Shown: positions 31,249-40,195, numbered from the stretch's first letter. The stretch: DNA of 64,000 nt from VBDM01 sp035519135 (GCA_035519135.1 DATIWX010000092.1:1-64000), one strand, 5' to 3'. Program-made: numbers and translations. The notes: a model not told the origin generated them from the letters alone.

Positions 31249-34200
31249 ATTTCTGCGAGTTGTTCGTCCGGCGACCGGTCATGACGGTACTCGTCATGAT
31301 CGGCATCCTGATTTTCGGGCTCGCGGCCTACCGGCTGCTGCCGGTCTCCACGCTTCCAAACGTCGACTTCCCCACCATCCAGGTCACGGCCGAGCTGCCC
31401 GGGGCGAGCCCGGAGACGATGGCATCCTCCGTCGCAACCGTGCTCGAGCGGCAGTTCTCGACTATCGCCGGCATCGACGAGATGAGCTCGGTGAGCGGCC
31501 AGGGCATCACGCGCGTGACGCTCCAGTTCGCGCTCGACCGTGATATCGACGCTGCGGCACAGGACGTGAACTCGGCGATCGCTTCCGCCGCCCGGCAGCT
31601 TCCGGCGACGATGCCGGCGCCGCCGTCGTTCAGGAAGGTCAATCCGGCCGACTTCCCGGTCTACTACCTCGCCCTGACCTCGCAGACCTTGCCGCTTTCG
31701 ACGGTGAACGAGTACGCGGAGACCTACCTCGCGCAGCGAATCTCGACCATCAACGGCGTAGCCCAGGTGCAGGTCTTCGGGCAGCAGAAGTACGCGGTGC
31801 GGGTGCAGGTCGACCCCAATGCTCTCGCGGCCCGCGGAGTCGGCATCAACGAGGTCGAGCAGGCCGTCTCGCAGGCGAACGTCAACCTTCCCACGGGCAC
31901 GCTGTATGGAAAGGACCGGATGTACGCGGTGCAGGCGACTGGCCAGCTCCAGGACGCGGCGGCGTTCCGCCCGATCATCGTCACCTACAGGAACGGCTCG
32001 CCCATCCGGCTCAGCGAGCTCGGCAACATCTACGACAGCGTGCAGAACGACAAGATGGGCGCCTGGTTCAAGGGCAAGCGCGGCATCGTGCTCGCGATCC
32101 AGCGCCAGCCCGGCACCAATACCATCGAGGTCGTCGACTCGATCAAGCAGCTGCTGCCGACCTTCCGCGCCGAAGTGCCTCCCGCAATCGACATCGAGAC
32201 GCTCTACGACCGGTCAGTGACCATCCGGGCTTCGGTGCAGGAAGTACAGTTCACCCTGTACCTCGCGCTGATGCTGGTGGTGCTGGTCATCTTCATCTTC
32301 CTTCGCAGCGTGTCCGCCACGATCATTCCGACTTTCGCGCTGCCGATGTCGATCATCGGGACCTTCGCGGTAATGTTCCTGTTCGGCTACAGCCTCGACA
32401 ACATATCGCTGATGGCGCTCACGCTCTGCGTCGGTTTCGTCGTGGACGACGCGATCGTGATGCTCGAGAACATCACCCGGCACATCGAGCAGGGCAAGAG
32501 CGTGCTCGAAGCGACCCTGGATGGCTCGAAAGAGATCGTCTTCACCATCATCTCGATGACGATATCGCTCGCAGCCGTGTTCATCCCCGTGCTCTTCATG
32601 GGGGGCATACTGGGACGGTTGCTGCATGAATTCGCTGTGACGATCATCGCCGCGGTGCTGATCTCGGGGTTCGTCTCGCTGACGCTCACTCCGATGATGT
32701 GCAGCCGTATCCTCAAGCCGCACCGGGAGCAGAGGCACGGCCGGGTCTACATGGCCTTCGAGCGGGCCTTCGACGCATGGAAGCGCGGCTACGAAGTCAG
32801 CCTGCGCTCCGTCCTGAAGCACCGGCTCGCCGTCATCGTCGCATTCGTCGCGATCTGTATCGCGACGGGCGTGCTGTTCGTTCGTGCGCCCAAGGGCTTT
32901 CTGCCGAGCGAGGACTCGGGGCAACTCTTCTGCTTCGTCGAGGGTCCGCAGGACATCTCGTTCACGGCCATGGCCGACATGCAGCGCCAGGTCGCCAGCA
33001 TCATCGCCGCGGATCCGAACGTGGAAGCCGCGATGTCCTTCGTCGGGGCGACGGGCTTCTCCCCGTCGCTCAACGTCGGGCGCATCACCATTACGCTCAA
33101 GCCCTTCAAGAACCGAAAGCCCGCCGACGAGGTCGTCAGGAGCCTGCGGCCGCGGCTCGCCAACGTACTCGGCGCGAAGGTGTTCATCCAGAACGTCCCG
33201 GCGATTCGCATCGGCGGAAACCTCACCAAGAGCCCCTACCAGTACGTCATGCGAAGCGCCACGATCGACGAGCTCTATCAGTGGGCGCCCCTGATCGAGC
33301 AGAAGCTGCGCTCGCTTCCCGGCCTGATCGACGTCACGAGCGACCTGCAGATCACGCGGCCTCAGGTCACCGTGGAAATCGAGCGCGAGAAGGCGGCGGC
33401 GCTGGGCGTATCGGCGCAGTCCGTGGAGCAGGCGCTCAACAACGCCTACGGCGAGCGCCAGGTGTCCACCATCTACACCCAGACCAACCAGTTCTGGGTC
33501 ATCCTGCAGCTCGCCGAGCGCTATCAGAAGGACCCGTCGGTGATGCCGATGCTGTACGTGCGCTCCTCGACCGGTGCCCTGGTTCCGCTCAACGCCGTGG
33601 CGAAGTTCAAATTCGGGGTGGGCCCCCTGCAGGTCACGCATCTCGGACAGCTCACCTCTGTAACCTTCTCGTTCGACCTCGGCCCCGGCGTGGCGCTGTC
33701 GGAAGCGATCGCCCAGGTCCAGCGCGCGATGCGCGAGATGCAGGTGCCGGTGACCCTGACCGGAACCTTCTCAGGGACCGCTCAGGCCTTCCAGAGCTCC
33801 CTGCAGGGCATGGGTATTCTCCTGGTGCTGTCGATCTTCGTGATCTACCTGGTTCTCGGCATTCTCTACGAGAGCTTCATCCACCCTCTCACCATCCTCT
33901 CGGGCCTGCCGACCGCCGGGCTGGGCGCCTTGCTGACCCTCATGGCCTTCGGGATCGAGCTGAACATGTACGCCTTCGTCGGGATCATCATGCTGGTCGG
34001 CATCGTAAAGAAGAACGCCATCATGATGATCGACTTCGCCATCGAAGCGCAGCGCCGGGAGGGCAAGTCGCCCGACGAAGCGATCTTCCAGGCGGGTCTG
34101 GTCCGCTTCCGCCCGATCATGATGACGACGATGGCCGCACTCATGGGGAGCCTGCCGATCGCCATAGGATTCGGCGCGGGCGGCGGCGCGCGTATGCCCC

Positions 34201-34352
34201 TGGGACTCGCCGTGGTGGGCGGCCTGGTGCTCTCCCAGTTTCTGACGCTCTACATCACACCGGTCGTATTCCTGTACTTCGAGCGCCTGCAACAGTGGTT
34301 GGCGCGCCGCCGCGCCGCCCACCCCGCAACCCAGCTCCGCGCCGCCGACTAG
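31245..34352 (+). CDS. RND multidrug efflux permease (MdtB/MdtC-like)
   Basis: 1,035 residues from GTG at 31245. The HAE1-type RND pump layout shows twelve membrane helices, two large periplasmic loops, and proton-relay residues: the Asp pair in GFVVDDAIVMLEN near 395-410, and the Lys in VGIVKKNAIMMIDFA near 925. N-terminal FVRRPVMTVLVMIGILIFG is characteristic. It drives export from the periplasm or inner leaflet using the proton gradient. Translationally coupled to the adaptor. Closest in pattern to MdtB/C, with only one pump gene present here. Confidence 0.95.
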   Translation: MNFCELFVRRPVMTVLVMIGILIFGLAAYRLLPVSTLPNVDFPTIQVTAELPGASPETMASSVATVLERQFSTIAGIDEMSSVSGQGITRVTLQFALDRDIDAAAQDVNSAIASAARQLPATMPAPPSFRKVNPADFPVYYLALTSQTLPLSTVNEYAETYLAQRISTINGVAQVQVFGQQKYAVRVQVDPNALAARGVGINEVEQAVSQANVNLPTGTLYGKDRMYAVQATGQLQDAAAFRPIIVTYRNGSPIRLSELGNIYDSVQNDKMGAWFKGKRGIVLAIQRQPGTNTIEVVDSIKQLLPTFRAEVPPAIDIETLYDRSVTIRASVQEVQFTLYLALMLVVLVIFIFLRSVSATIIPTFALPMSIIGTFAVMFLFGYSLDNISLMALTLCVGFVVDDAIVMLENITRHIEQGKSVLEATLDGSKEIVFTIISMTISLAAVFIPVLFMGGILGRLLHEFAVTIIAAVLISGFVSLTLTPMMCSRILKPHREQRHGRVYMAFERAFDAWKRGYEVSLRSVLKHRLAVIVAFVAICIATGVLFVRAPKGFLPSEDSGQLFCFVEGPQDISFTAMADMQRQVASIIAADPNVEAAMSFVGATGFSPSLNVGRITITLKPFKNRKPADEVVRSLRPRLANVLGAKVFIQNVPAIRIGGNLTKSPYQYVMRSATIDELYQWAPLIEQKLRSLPGLIDVTSDLQITRPQVTVEIEREKAAALGVSAQSVEQALNNAYGERQVSTIYTQTNQFWVILQLAERYQKDPSVMPMLYVRSSTGALVPLNAVAKFKFGVGPLQVTHLGQLTSVTFSFDLGPGVALSEAIAQVQRAMREMQVPVTLTGTFSGTAQAFQSSLQGMGILLVLSIFVIYLVLGILYESFIHPLTILSGLPTAGLGALLTLMAFGIELNMYAFVGIIMLVGIVKKNAIMMIDFAIEAQRREGKSPDEAIFQAGLVRFRPIMMTTMAALMGSLPIAIGFGAGGGARMPLGLAVVGGLVLSQFLTLYITPVVFLYFERLQQWLARRRAAHPATQLRAAD

Positions 34353-34372
34353 GAGCTTCGGGCGCTGGGCGT

Positions 34373-35113
34373 CTACGGGTTGAGCTGCTTGTAGACCACC
34401 TCAGCGACCTGGAGCAGCTGGTCCTTCCTCATTTCGCCCGAGAGGGCGTAGCCGAAATTTCCGTCCACCCAGTAGAACACGGAAATGCGCTCCTCCTGGC
34501 TGAAGCGGAAAGCGGTATCTCGCGGCTCGCCCCTCTGCCGTGAAACATAGAGCGTCAGCCGCTGGCCACGTGCGTCCTGATACATGAAGTGAGCGACAGG
34601 GCCCTGCGGTCCGGAAAGCAGCCGGCCCCCGATCAGCTCGTAGCCCAGGGGAGCGAGCTTGGGAGCGTGCAGGGTGGTGCCGAGCCTTTTGGACAGCCAC
34701 GCGACGAGGTGCCCTTCCTCGTTCGCGGCCACCTCGACCGGATGGCGCACCTCCGGCGCGTAGACCGCGTGCGCCGTCGCCGCCTGCCGCGCAAACGAGA
34801 CCGGAACCACCTGCGAAGTGACGAACTGGCCTCGAACTAGCCACCCCAAGCCGATTCCCAGTGCGAAAATCGCCGCAGCCAAGGCGTAGCGGCGCCAACC
34901 CCGGGGACGCACGGAGAGCAGGGCCGCCGGTACCGGCTCGTCGAGCACGGGGTCGTAGAGCGAGCGCAACAGCGCGTTCTGCTCGGTGTAGGCACGCATC
35001 CGTTCGGCCTCTTCCGGGTGCGCGCGAAGCCATGCCTCCGTCTCGACCCTGGCGCCTTCGGAAAGGCCGCCGTCGACGTACGCATGCAATTCAGCCTCGC
35101 TGATCGGCTTCAC
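34373..35113 (-). CDS. Anti-sigma factor (single-pass membrane protein)
   Basis: 246 residues from GTG at 35113. The N-terminal cytoplasmic region (about 1-70) resembles anti-sigma domains (AELHAYVDGGLSEG, AWLRAHPEEAERM) but has no HXXXCXXC zinc motif. One transmembrane helix lies near 76-94, followed by a periplasmic domain of about 150 residues. Its start overlaps the sigma gene stop (GTGA), the standard layout of an ECF sigma/anti-sigma pair. It should hold the sigma factor at the membrane until a periplasmic signal arrives. The signal is not evident. Confidence 0.88.
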   Translation of the reverse strand: MKPISEAELHAYVDGGLSEGARVETEAWLRAHPEEAERMRAYTEQNALLRSLYDPVLDEPVPAALLSVRPRGWRRYALAAAIFALGIGLGWLVRGQFVTSQVVPVSFARQAATAHAVYAPEVRHPVEVAANEEGHLVAWLSKRLGTTLHAPKLAPLGYELIGGRLLSGPQGPVAHFMYQDARGQRLTLYVSRQRGEPRDTAFRFSQEERISVFYWVDGNFGYALSGEMRKDQLLQVAEVVYKQLNP

Positions 35114-35607
35114 TTCACGACTTTCAAAGGCATCACGGCTTGGCCACCCAGCAGGTAGCGCATGCGTTCTCGCGCGCGCGACAGGCGCGACATGACCGTG
35201 CCGATCGGAATGTCCAGAGCGCGGCCGACCTGTTCGTAAGTGAGCTGCTCCACGGCGACGAGCAGGACCACCTCGCGCTGTTCGACCGAAAGACTGCGCA
35301 GAGCCCGGTCGACGTCCTCCAGCTCGAGTTGCTCGCCCTGGGTTGCGCGAACGGCGACCGCAGGGAGCTCCTCCATGGCCTGCTCGATTTCATAGCGGCG
35401 CCGTCTCGCCTGATTGACAAACACGTTGTGCATGATCGTGAACAGCCACGCTCTCAGGTCGCTGCCGGGGCGCCACAGGTAGAACTTGTTCCAGGCGCGC
35501 TCCAGCGTGTCCTGGACGAGATCGTCGGCAATGTAGCGATCGCCGACCAGGGCTCGCGCGTAGCGCCGCAGCCGGGGTATGTGCTCGATGATGAGGTGAC
35601 GATCCAT
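35110..35607 (-). CDS. ECF-type RNA polymerase sigma factor
   Basis: 165 residues, containing only sigma regions 2 and 4. Region 2 is at about 10-80 (ALVGDRYIADDLVQDTLERAW, LRAWLFTIMHNVFVNQARR). Region 4 is at about 100-155 (ALRSLSVEQREVVLLVAVEQLTYEQVG in short form, IPIGTVMSRLSRARERMR). It directs RNA polymerase to a stress regulon. A candidate autoregulatory promoter stands at 35719-35746. Gene overlap with the anti-sigma gene supports a paired circuit. Confidence 0.94.
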   Translation of the reverse strand: MDRHLIIEHIPRLRRYARALVGDRYIADDLVQDTLERAWNKFYLWRPGSDLRAWLFTIMHNVFVNQARRRRYEIEQAMEELPAVAVRATQGEQLELEDVDRALRSLSVEQREVVLLVAVEQLTYEQVGRALDIPIGTVMSRLSRARERMRYLLGGQAVMPLKVVK

Positions 35608-35718
35608 GCAGCGCGCATTCTAGCGCGCGACAACTTCCCAGGGGACGACCCTCCCGTCCATGGTCCGCGACCTGGCACGATCCACCACTCCCCTCTCGAA
35701 AAAAGAAACCCTGCGATA

Positions 35719-35746
35719 CAAACGCACCACCTGGAAGGTTTATTCC
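35719..35746 (-). promoter_or_regulatory. Candidate ECF-type promoter of the sigma/anti-sigma pair
   Basis: On the minus strand GGAATAA (35746-35740), a 15-bp spacer, and CGTTTG (35724-35719), about 110 bp before the sigma gene. A GGAA-like -35 and CGT-like -10 are typical of ECF promoters. The element lies in the only gap of any size near the pair (35608-35823). The motif assignment is an inference. Confidence 0.4.
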
Positions 35747-35823
35747 ACGGTGACGCCTGCCGGGTCTTTCGAGGAGATGGGCTGCGAAGAAGGGAGGGCG
35801 CGTGCGCCGCCCGGGTCGGAACT

Positions 35824-36456
35824 TCAGCGCAGGCCCGATATGTAGTCGGACACCGCGCGGATTTCAGGATCGCCCATCTTCGCGGCAATCGACTGCATCA
35901 TCTTGTTCGCGTCGTTCCTGCGCTCACCCGCCCGGAACGCCTTCAACTGCGCCTCTATGTATTCGGCATACTGCCCCGCCAGGCGCGGATACTGGGCCGG
36001 CAACCCTGCCCCCGCGGGCCCGTGGCATCCCGCGCATGCCGGAAGGCCCTTGGCCAGATCTCCCCCGCGCCAGATCTTTCTTCCGAGCTCGAGCGTCTCG
36101 GGATGCTTGGCTGCGGCGGGCTTGGTCGCCTGCGCGGCAAAGTACGCGGCGACATCGCGGATGTCATCCGCCGAGAGGCCCGCGGCCATTCCACCCATCA
36201 CGGGATTCTCCCGCTCGGGCTTCTTTCCCGACGGCGCCTTGAAGTTGCCGAGCTGCTTTTGAATGTACTCCGGGATTTGTCCGGCGAGCTTCGGATTGGC
36301 CGGAGTCGGGCTGTTGCCGTCCGCGCCATGGCAGGGCGCGCATACCTTGTTGGCGATACTTTGCCCCTTGGCGGAATCGGCCTTGGTCTCGGGCTCTGCG
36401 CCGGCAAGCGGAGTGGCGCAAATCAGAAATCCCACCAGCGCCCAGGCTCGCCTCAT
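35824..36456 (-). CDS. Di-haem cytochrome c (c4 family)
   Basis: 210 residues from ATG at 36456, which opens a signal peptide (MRRAWALVGFLICATPLAGA). Two CXXCH haem sites are visible: CAPCH at 39-43 and CAGCH at 141-145. The two halves are similar (ANPKLAGQIPEYIQKQL against QYPRLAGQYAEYIEAQL). Met ligands are likely in NPVMGGMA and NKMMQSIA. Cytochrome c4 carries electrons in the periplasm, often to terminal oxidases. It lies upstream of the sigma pair and diverges from engB. Confidence 0.94.
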   Translation of the reverse strand: MRRAWALVGFLICATPLAGAEPETKADSAKGQSIANKVCAPCHGADGNSPTPANPKLAGQIPEYIQKQLGNFKAPSGKKPERENPVMGGMAAGLSADDIRDVAAYFAAQATKPAAAKHPETLELGRKIWRGGDLAKGLPACAGCHGPAGAGLPAQYPRLAGQYAEYIEAQLKAFRAGERRNDANKMMQSIAAKMGDPEIRAVSDYISGLR

Positions 36457-36520
36457 GCTCTTTCCCCTCGCGAATCGTCGCACAAAAGGCTGATATTCTA
36501 GCAAGATTGGCTCAACTACC

Positions 36521-37294
36521 ATGTCGTTCTTCGGCAGCGTGACTTTCCTGAAGAGCGTGGCGTCGCTCGAGCAGGCCCCCGCGAGCGCGGGCGAAATCGC
36601 CTTCGCCGGCCGCTCGAATACCGGCAAGTCGAGCTGCATCAACGCGCTGATCGGGCGGCGATTGGCGCACGTAAGCAAGACGCCCGGGCGGACGAGGCTC
36701 CTCAACTACTACGCGCTCGGCGCCGATCGCTTCATCGTCGACCTTCCCGGCTACGGCTACGCGCGAGTGCCGGAGGCCGTCAGCGCGCCCTGGGAGCAAT
36801 TGCTCGGCGGCTACCTGCGGACGCGCGCGCCGCTTCGCGGACTCGCGGTGGTGATGGATGTGCGCCAGCCGGTGACCCCGCTCGATCGGCGCCTCCTGGA
36901 GTGGTTCCGCCCGACCGGCAAGCCCGTGCATGTTCTTCTCACCAAAGCGGATAAACTGTCGCGCGAAGCGGCGAGGAACATACTGAGACAAGTCGAGCGG
37001 GACCTCGCCGCACTTCTTCCCGTTGCTTCCGTCCAGCTGTTCTCGAGCCTCAGGAAGACGGGTCTCGACGAAGCTGCGGCCGTGTTCAGCAGATGGCTCG
37101 GCGAGGGGCCGCCGCAATCAGGTCGCGTCGCCGACGGGCCGGCCCAAATGAAAACCCCCGGCGGGACCGGGGGTCTGGAAATAAAAGCCCCCGGGCTAAA
37201 AGGGGAAATCAGCCCGGGGCAAAATGCCTTAAGGTTTAAGGCACCCCGCTCAGGGAGGAGAAGCGGGAGACGACCGAAGCCGTCTGCTGAATAA
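36521..37294 (+). CDS. engB: Ribosome-biogenesis GTPase EngB (YihA/YsxC), with extended C-terminus
   Basis: 257 residues; the family is usually about 200-215. The GTPase core is clear: P-loop GRSNTGKSS at 30-38, switch region with TPGRT near 54-58, DLPGYG at 74-79, and TKAD at 141-144. It helps assemble the large ribosomal subunit. The core ends near residue 200 (SRWLGEG). The last 47 residues (from position 37151 on) are rich in Gly, Lys, Arg and Pro and are encoded by DNA that folds into several hairpins ahead of hemB. This tail is therefore probably a by-product of missing stop codons in the leader region and not a domain. Confidence 0.92.
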   Translation: MSFFGSVTFLKSVASLEQAPASAGEIAFAGRSNTGKSSCINALIGRRLAHVSKTPGRTRLLNYYALGADRFIVDLPGYGYARVPEAVSAPWEQLLGGYLRTRAPLRGLAVVMDVRQPVTPLDRRLLEWFRPTGKPVHVLLTKADKLSREAARNILRQVERDLAALLPVASVQLFSSLRKTGLDEAAAVFSRWLGEGPPQSGRVADGPAQMKTPGGTGGLEIKAPGLKGEISPGQNALRFKAPRSGRRSGRRPKPSAE

Positions 37295-37354
37295 GAGTGG
37301 AGCTGCACACGAAAGGTTCCCGAACAGATCGACCTGGTTGATAAGCGGTTGATC
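37154..37354 (+). promoter_or_regulatory. Structured RNA leader upstream of hemB (several hairpins)
   Basis: Successive perfect or near-perfect stems occur on the + strand: 37154-37161/37167-37174 (8 bp), 37187-37197/37211-37220 (10 bp, one bulge), 37225-37232/37236-37243 (8 bp, loop GGT), 37245-37250/37262-37267 (6 bp, loop rich in GGGAGGAG), and 37327-37334/37347-37354 (8 bp, one G-U). The last stem is followed by CCTTTT just before the hemB ribosome site, like an attenuator. I recall a reported structured motif before hemB in betaproteobacteria; I cannot test the match here. Confidence 0.6.
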
Positions 37355-37377
37355 CCTTTTAGAAAGAAGGAGAGATC

Positions 37378-38385
37378 ATGCAGGTGTACGGCAGCTTTCC
37401 CGCGGTCCGCATGCGCCGTATGCGGCGCGACGAGTTCTCTCGCCGCCTGATGCGCGAGCACGCGCTCACCGCCGACGATCTCATCTACCCGGTTTTCCTG
37501 ATCGAGGGGAGACAGCGCACCCAGGCCGTCCCCTCGATGCCGGGGGTCTCCCGCTACACGGCCGACAAGGTCCTCGCCGTAGCCGAACGCTGTCTCAAGC
37601 TCGGGGTGCCGGCGATGGCGCTCTTTCCTTCGATCGAGCCGTCTCTGAAGACCCCGGACGGCAAGGAGGCGCTCAATCCGGACGGGCTCGTGCCCAGGGT
37701 GATAGCGCTGCTCAAGAAGCGATTCCCGGAGCTCGGCATCATGACCGACGTCGCTCTCGACCCCTACACCAGCCACGGCCAGGACGGCTTGATAGACGAC
37801 GACGGCTATATTCTCAACGACGAGACGCTCGCCGTGCTCGAGAGGCAAGCGCTGGTTCAGGCGCAGGCGGGCGTCGACATCGTCGCCCCGTCGGACATGA
37901 TGGACGGGCGCATCGGCCGGATTCGAGCCGCGCTCGATGAAAGCCAGTTCATCTACACGCGCATCATGGCCTACTCCGCGAAGTACGCTTCGGGATTCTA
38001 CGGGCCGTTCCGCGACGCGGTGGGCTCGGCCGCGAATCTGGGAAAGGGGAACAAGTTCACCTACCAGATGGATCCCGCCAACAGCGACGAGGCGCTTTGG
38101 GAGGTGGGGCTCGATCTGCAGGAAGGCGCCGACATGGTGATGGTGAAGCCCGGAATGCCCTACCTCGATATCGTCAGGCGCGTGAAGGACGAGTTCAAAG
38201 CGCCCACCTACGTCTATCAGGTGAGCGGCGAATACGCCATGCTGAAAGCGGCGTTCAAGAACGGCTGGCTGAACGAAAAGCAATGCGCCATGGAGGCTCT
38301 GCTCGCGTTCAAGCGCGCCGGGGCCGATGGCATTCTCACCTATTTCGCGCTCGATGCCGCCGGCTGGATCAAGTCGGCGCGCTGA
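37378..38385 (+). CDS. hemB: Delta-aminolevulinic acid dehydratase (porphobilinogen synthase)
   Basis: 335 residues. Joins two 5-aminolevulinates into porphobilinogen for haem and B12 synthesis. Active-site lysines are Lys202 (SAKYASGFYGPF) and Lys257 (VMVKPGMPYLD). The metal segment reads DVALDPYTSHGQDG near 124-137, without the cysteines of zinc-type enzymes, so this is the Mg-type. The ATG is preceded by AAGGAG with ideal spacing. It sits behind a structured leader and downstream of engB. Confidence 0.97.
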   Translation: MQVYGSFPAVRMRRMRRDEFSRRLMREHALTADDLIYPVFLIEGRQRTQAVPSMPGVSRYTADKVLAVAERCLKLGVPAMALFPSIEPSLKTPDGKEALNPDGLVPRVIALLKKRFPELGIMTDVALDPYTSHGQDGLIDDDGYILNDETLAVLERQALVQAQAGVDIVAPSDMMDGRIGRIRAALDESQFIYTRIMAYSAKYASGFYGPFRDAVGSAANLGKGNKFTYQMDPANSDEALWEVGLDLQEGADMVMVKPGMPYLDIVRRVKDEFKAPTYVYQVSGEYAMLKAAFKNGWLNEKQCAMEALLAFKRAGADGILTYFALDAAGWIKSAR

Positions 38386-38403
38386 GCGCCCGGAATTCGC
38401 TCC

Positions 38404-40191
38404 CTAGAGGTGGACGCCGGCAGCGATTTCCAGAGACTGGATGAACTTGTCTGCGGCCTGGTAGCCGATCACGCGCAGGCCTTCGATCTCTCGCCCGTTC
38501 GCGTCGAAGAAGACGATCCCCGGCGGACCGAACAGGCGAAAGCGCTTCAGCAGGGCCTTGTCGTCGGCCGTGTTCGCCGTGACATCGACGCGCAGCAGCA
38601 CCATCTGGCCCAGCCGGGTCCTTACCTCGGGGTCGCTGAAAGTGAAGCGCTCCATTTCCTTGCACGCCACGCACCAGTCCGCGTAGAAATCCAGCATGGC
38701 GGCCTTGCCCGCAGCCTTCAGCCGCGCGTTCAGGTCGGCGGCCGTCCTGACCGTCTCGAATGGCGGCGCCGCCTCCTGCGGCCCTGCCAGGATGCCCTCG
38801 AGAGGCCGCAAGGGATCACGCGCCCCGGAAAATGCGCCGACTCCCTGAGTGGCGCCCAGAAGCAGCGCAAGCAGGCCGGCGGCCTTTCCCAGGCGCTCCC
38901 AGCCGGAGGCATCCTTCCCCAGGGACTCAAGCGCCCCGAGGAACACACCCGATCCGATCAGAAGCGCGGCCCACAGCAGCATTTGCACGGCCGCGGGGAT
39001 CACCGGAGCGATGATCCAGATCGCGACCGCCAGGAGCAGCACGCCGAAGAAGCGCTTCACCGCGCTCATCCAAGCCCCGGCCTTCGGCAGGAGCAGGCCT
39101 CCCGATGCGCCCACCAGCACGAGCGGCACGCCCATTCCGAGCGCCATCGAGAAAAGCGCGGTTCCGCCGAGCACGGCGTCGCGCGTTTGTCCGATGTAGA
39201 GCAGGGCGCCCGCGAGCGGAGCCGCCACGCAGGGTGAAACGATGGCGGCGGAGAGCGCTCCCATGAGCACGACGGCGCCCCAGTTGCCGCCGCCGAGGCG
39301 GTTGCTCGCCTGTGCGAGTCGCGACTGCCAGCCCGACGGCAATTGCAGCTCGTAGAAGCCGAACATCGAAAGCGCGAGCAGGACGAACACCGCCGCAAAC
39401 CCTCCCAGCACCCAGGCGTTCTGCAGCGCCGATGAAAAGAGGCTCCCCGAGAACGCCGCCGCAATGCCGATCGCCGTGTACGTCACCGCCATACCGAGGA
39501 CATACGCGAGCGAGATCAAGCCGGCGCGCCGGCGCGTCACCTGCCGGCCTTCGCCTACGATGATGCCCGAAAGAATCGGGATCATCGGCAGCACGCAGGG
39601 CGTGAAGGTCAGGAGCAGCCCTGCGACGAAGAACACCACGACCACCGCCCAGAGCCGCCCGGCCTCGAGCACCCCGGCGAACCGCAGATCCTCGCCGGTG
39701 ACGACCTTTCGGGCAGGCGTGGAGGCGAGGGGGTCGTCTTTCCGGAAAATCGAAGAAGGCGTGCTCCCCAGCGACGCCAGGCGCAGATCGGCAGTCTGCA
39801 CCTGTGGAACGTAGCACACGCCGATATCGGCGCAGCCCTGGGAGGTCACCGAGAGCTTCACCCGCTCGGCGCCCGCGGCCGCCAGCGGCACGAGGATGCG
39901 AACCTCCCTGCGATAGGTGACTTGCTTGCCGAAGAATTTGTCCTCGTGAATCTCGCCTTCCGGGAATTTCGGCGCGCCCAGGGTCACCGAGGCGGGCTCG
40001 ACGGCGAATCGGAATCGTTCGCGATAGAGGTAGTACCCCTCGGCGATCCGATAACGTACCTCCGCGATGCCCGAATCCAGTACCTGCGCCGAGAAACGGA
40101 ACGCCTTGTCAGGCTCGAGCAAGTCGTCCCCGCCGGCGGCGTGGGCTGCCGGAGCGACGGCAAGCAGAAGGGCAAAGAGCAATCGGCGCAT
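38404..40191 (-). CDS. dsbD: Thiol:disulfide interchange protein DsbD
   Basis: 595 residues. Carries electrons from cytoplasmic thioredoxin to periplasmic reductants such as DsbC and cytochrome c maturation proteins. Order: signal peptide (1-18), periplasmic N-terminal domain with a Cys pair in SQGCADIGVCYVPQ, a membrane domain of about eight helices with Cys in FTPCVLPMIPIL and IVSPCVAAPLAG, and a C-terminal thioredoxin domain with WCVACKEM. Length is typical. Start ATG at 40191 lies 4 bp after the cutA stop. Confidence 0.96.
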   Translation of the reverse strand: MRRLLFALLLAVAPAAHAAGGDDLLEPDKAFRFSAQVLDSGIAEVRYRIAEGYYLYRERFRFAVEPASVTLGAPKFPEGEIHEDKFFGKQVTYRREVRILVPLAAAGAERVKLSVTSQGCADIGVCYVPQVQTADLRLASLGSTPSSIFRKDDPLASTPARKVVTGEDLRFAGVLEAGRLWAVVVVFFVAGLLLTFTPCVLPMIPILSGIIVGEGRQVTRRRAGLISLAYVLGMAVTYTAIGIAAAFSGSLFSSALQNAWVLGGFAAVFVLLALSMFGFYELQLPSGWQSRLAQASNRLGGGNWGAVVLMGALSAAIVSPCVAAPLAGALLYIGQTRDAVLGGTALFSMALGMGVPLVLVGASGGLLLPKAGAWMSAVKRFFGVLLLAVAIWIIAPVIPAAVQMLLWAALLIGSGVFLGALESLGKDASGWERLGKAAGLLALLLGATQGVGAFSGARDPLRPLEGILAGPQEAAPPFETVRTAADLNARLKAAGKAAMLDFYADWCVACKEMERFTFSDPEVRTRLGQMVLLRVDVTANTADDKALLKRFRLFGPPGIVFFDANGREIEGLRVIGYQAADKFIQSLEIAAGVHL

Positions 40192-40195
40192 GGAC

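Noticed and set aside
35454..35888. An alternative minus-strand protein spanning the sigma gene's upstream gap
   Set aside because: It reads the sigma gene in another frame and has no domain; the gap is better explained as a promoter region.
37154..37174. Rho-independent terminator for engB
   Set aside because: The hairpin has no T-run on the + strand (CTGG follows). A T-rich tract exists only on the minus strand, where no gene would need it. It is better read as part of the leader.
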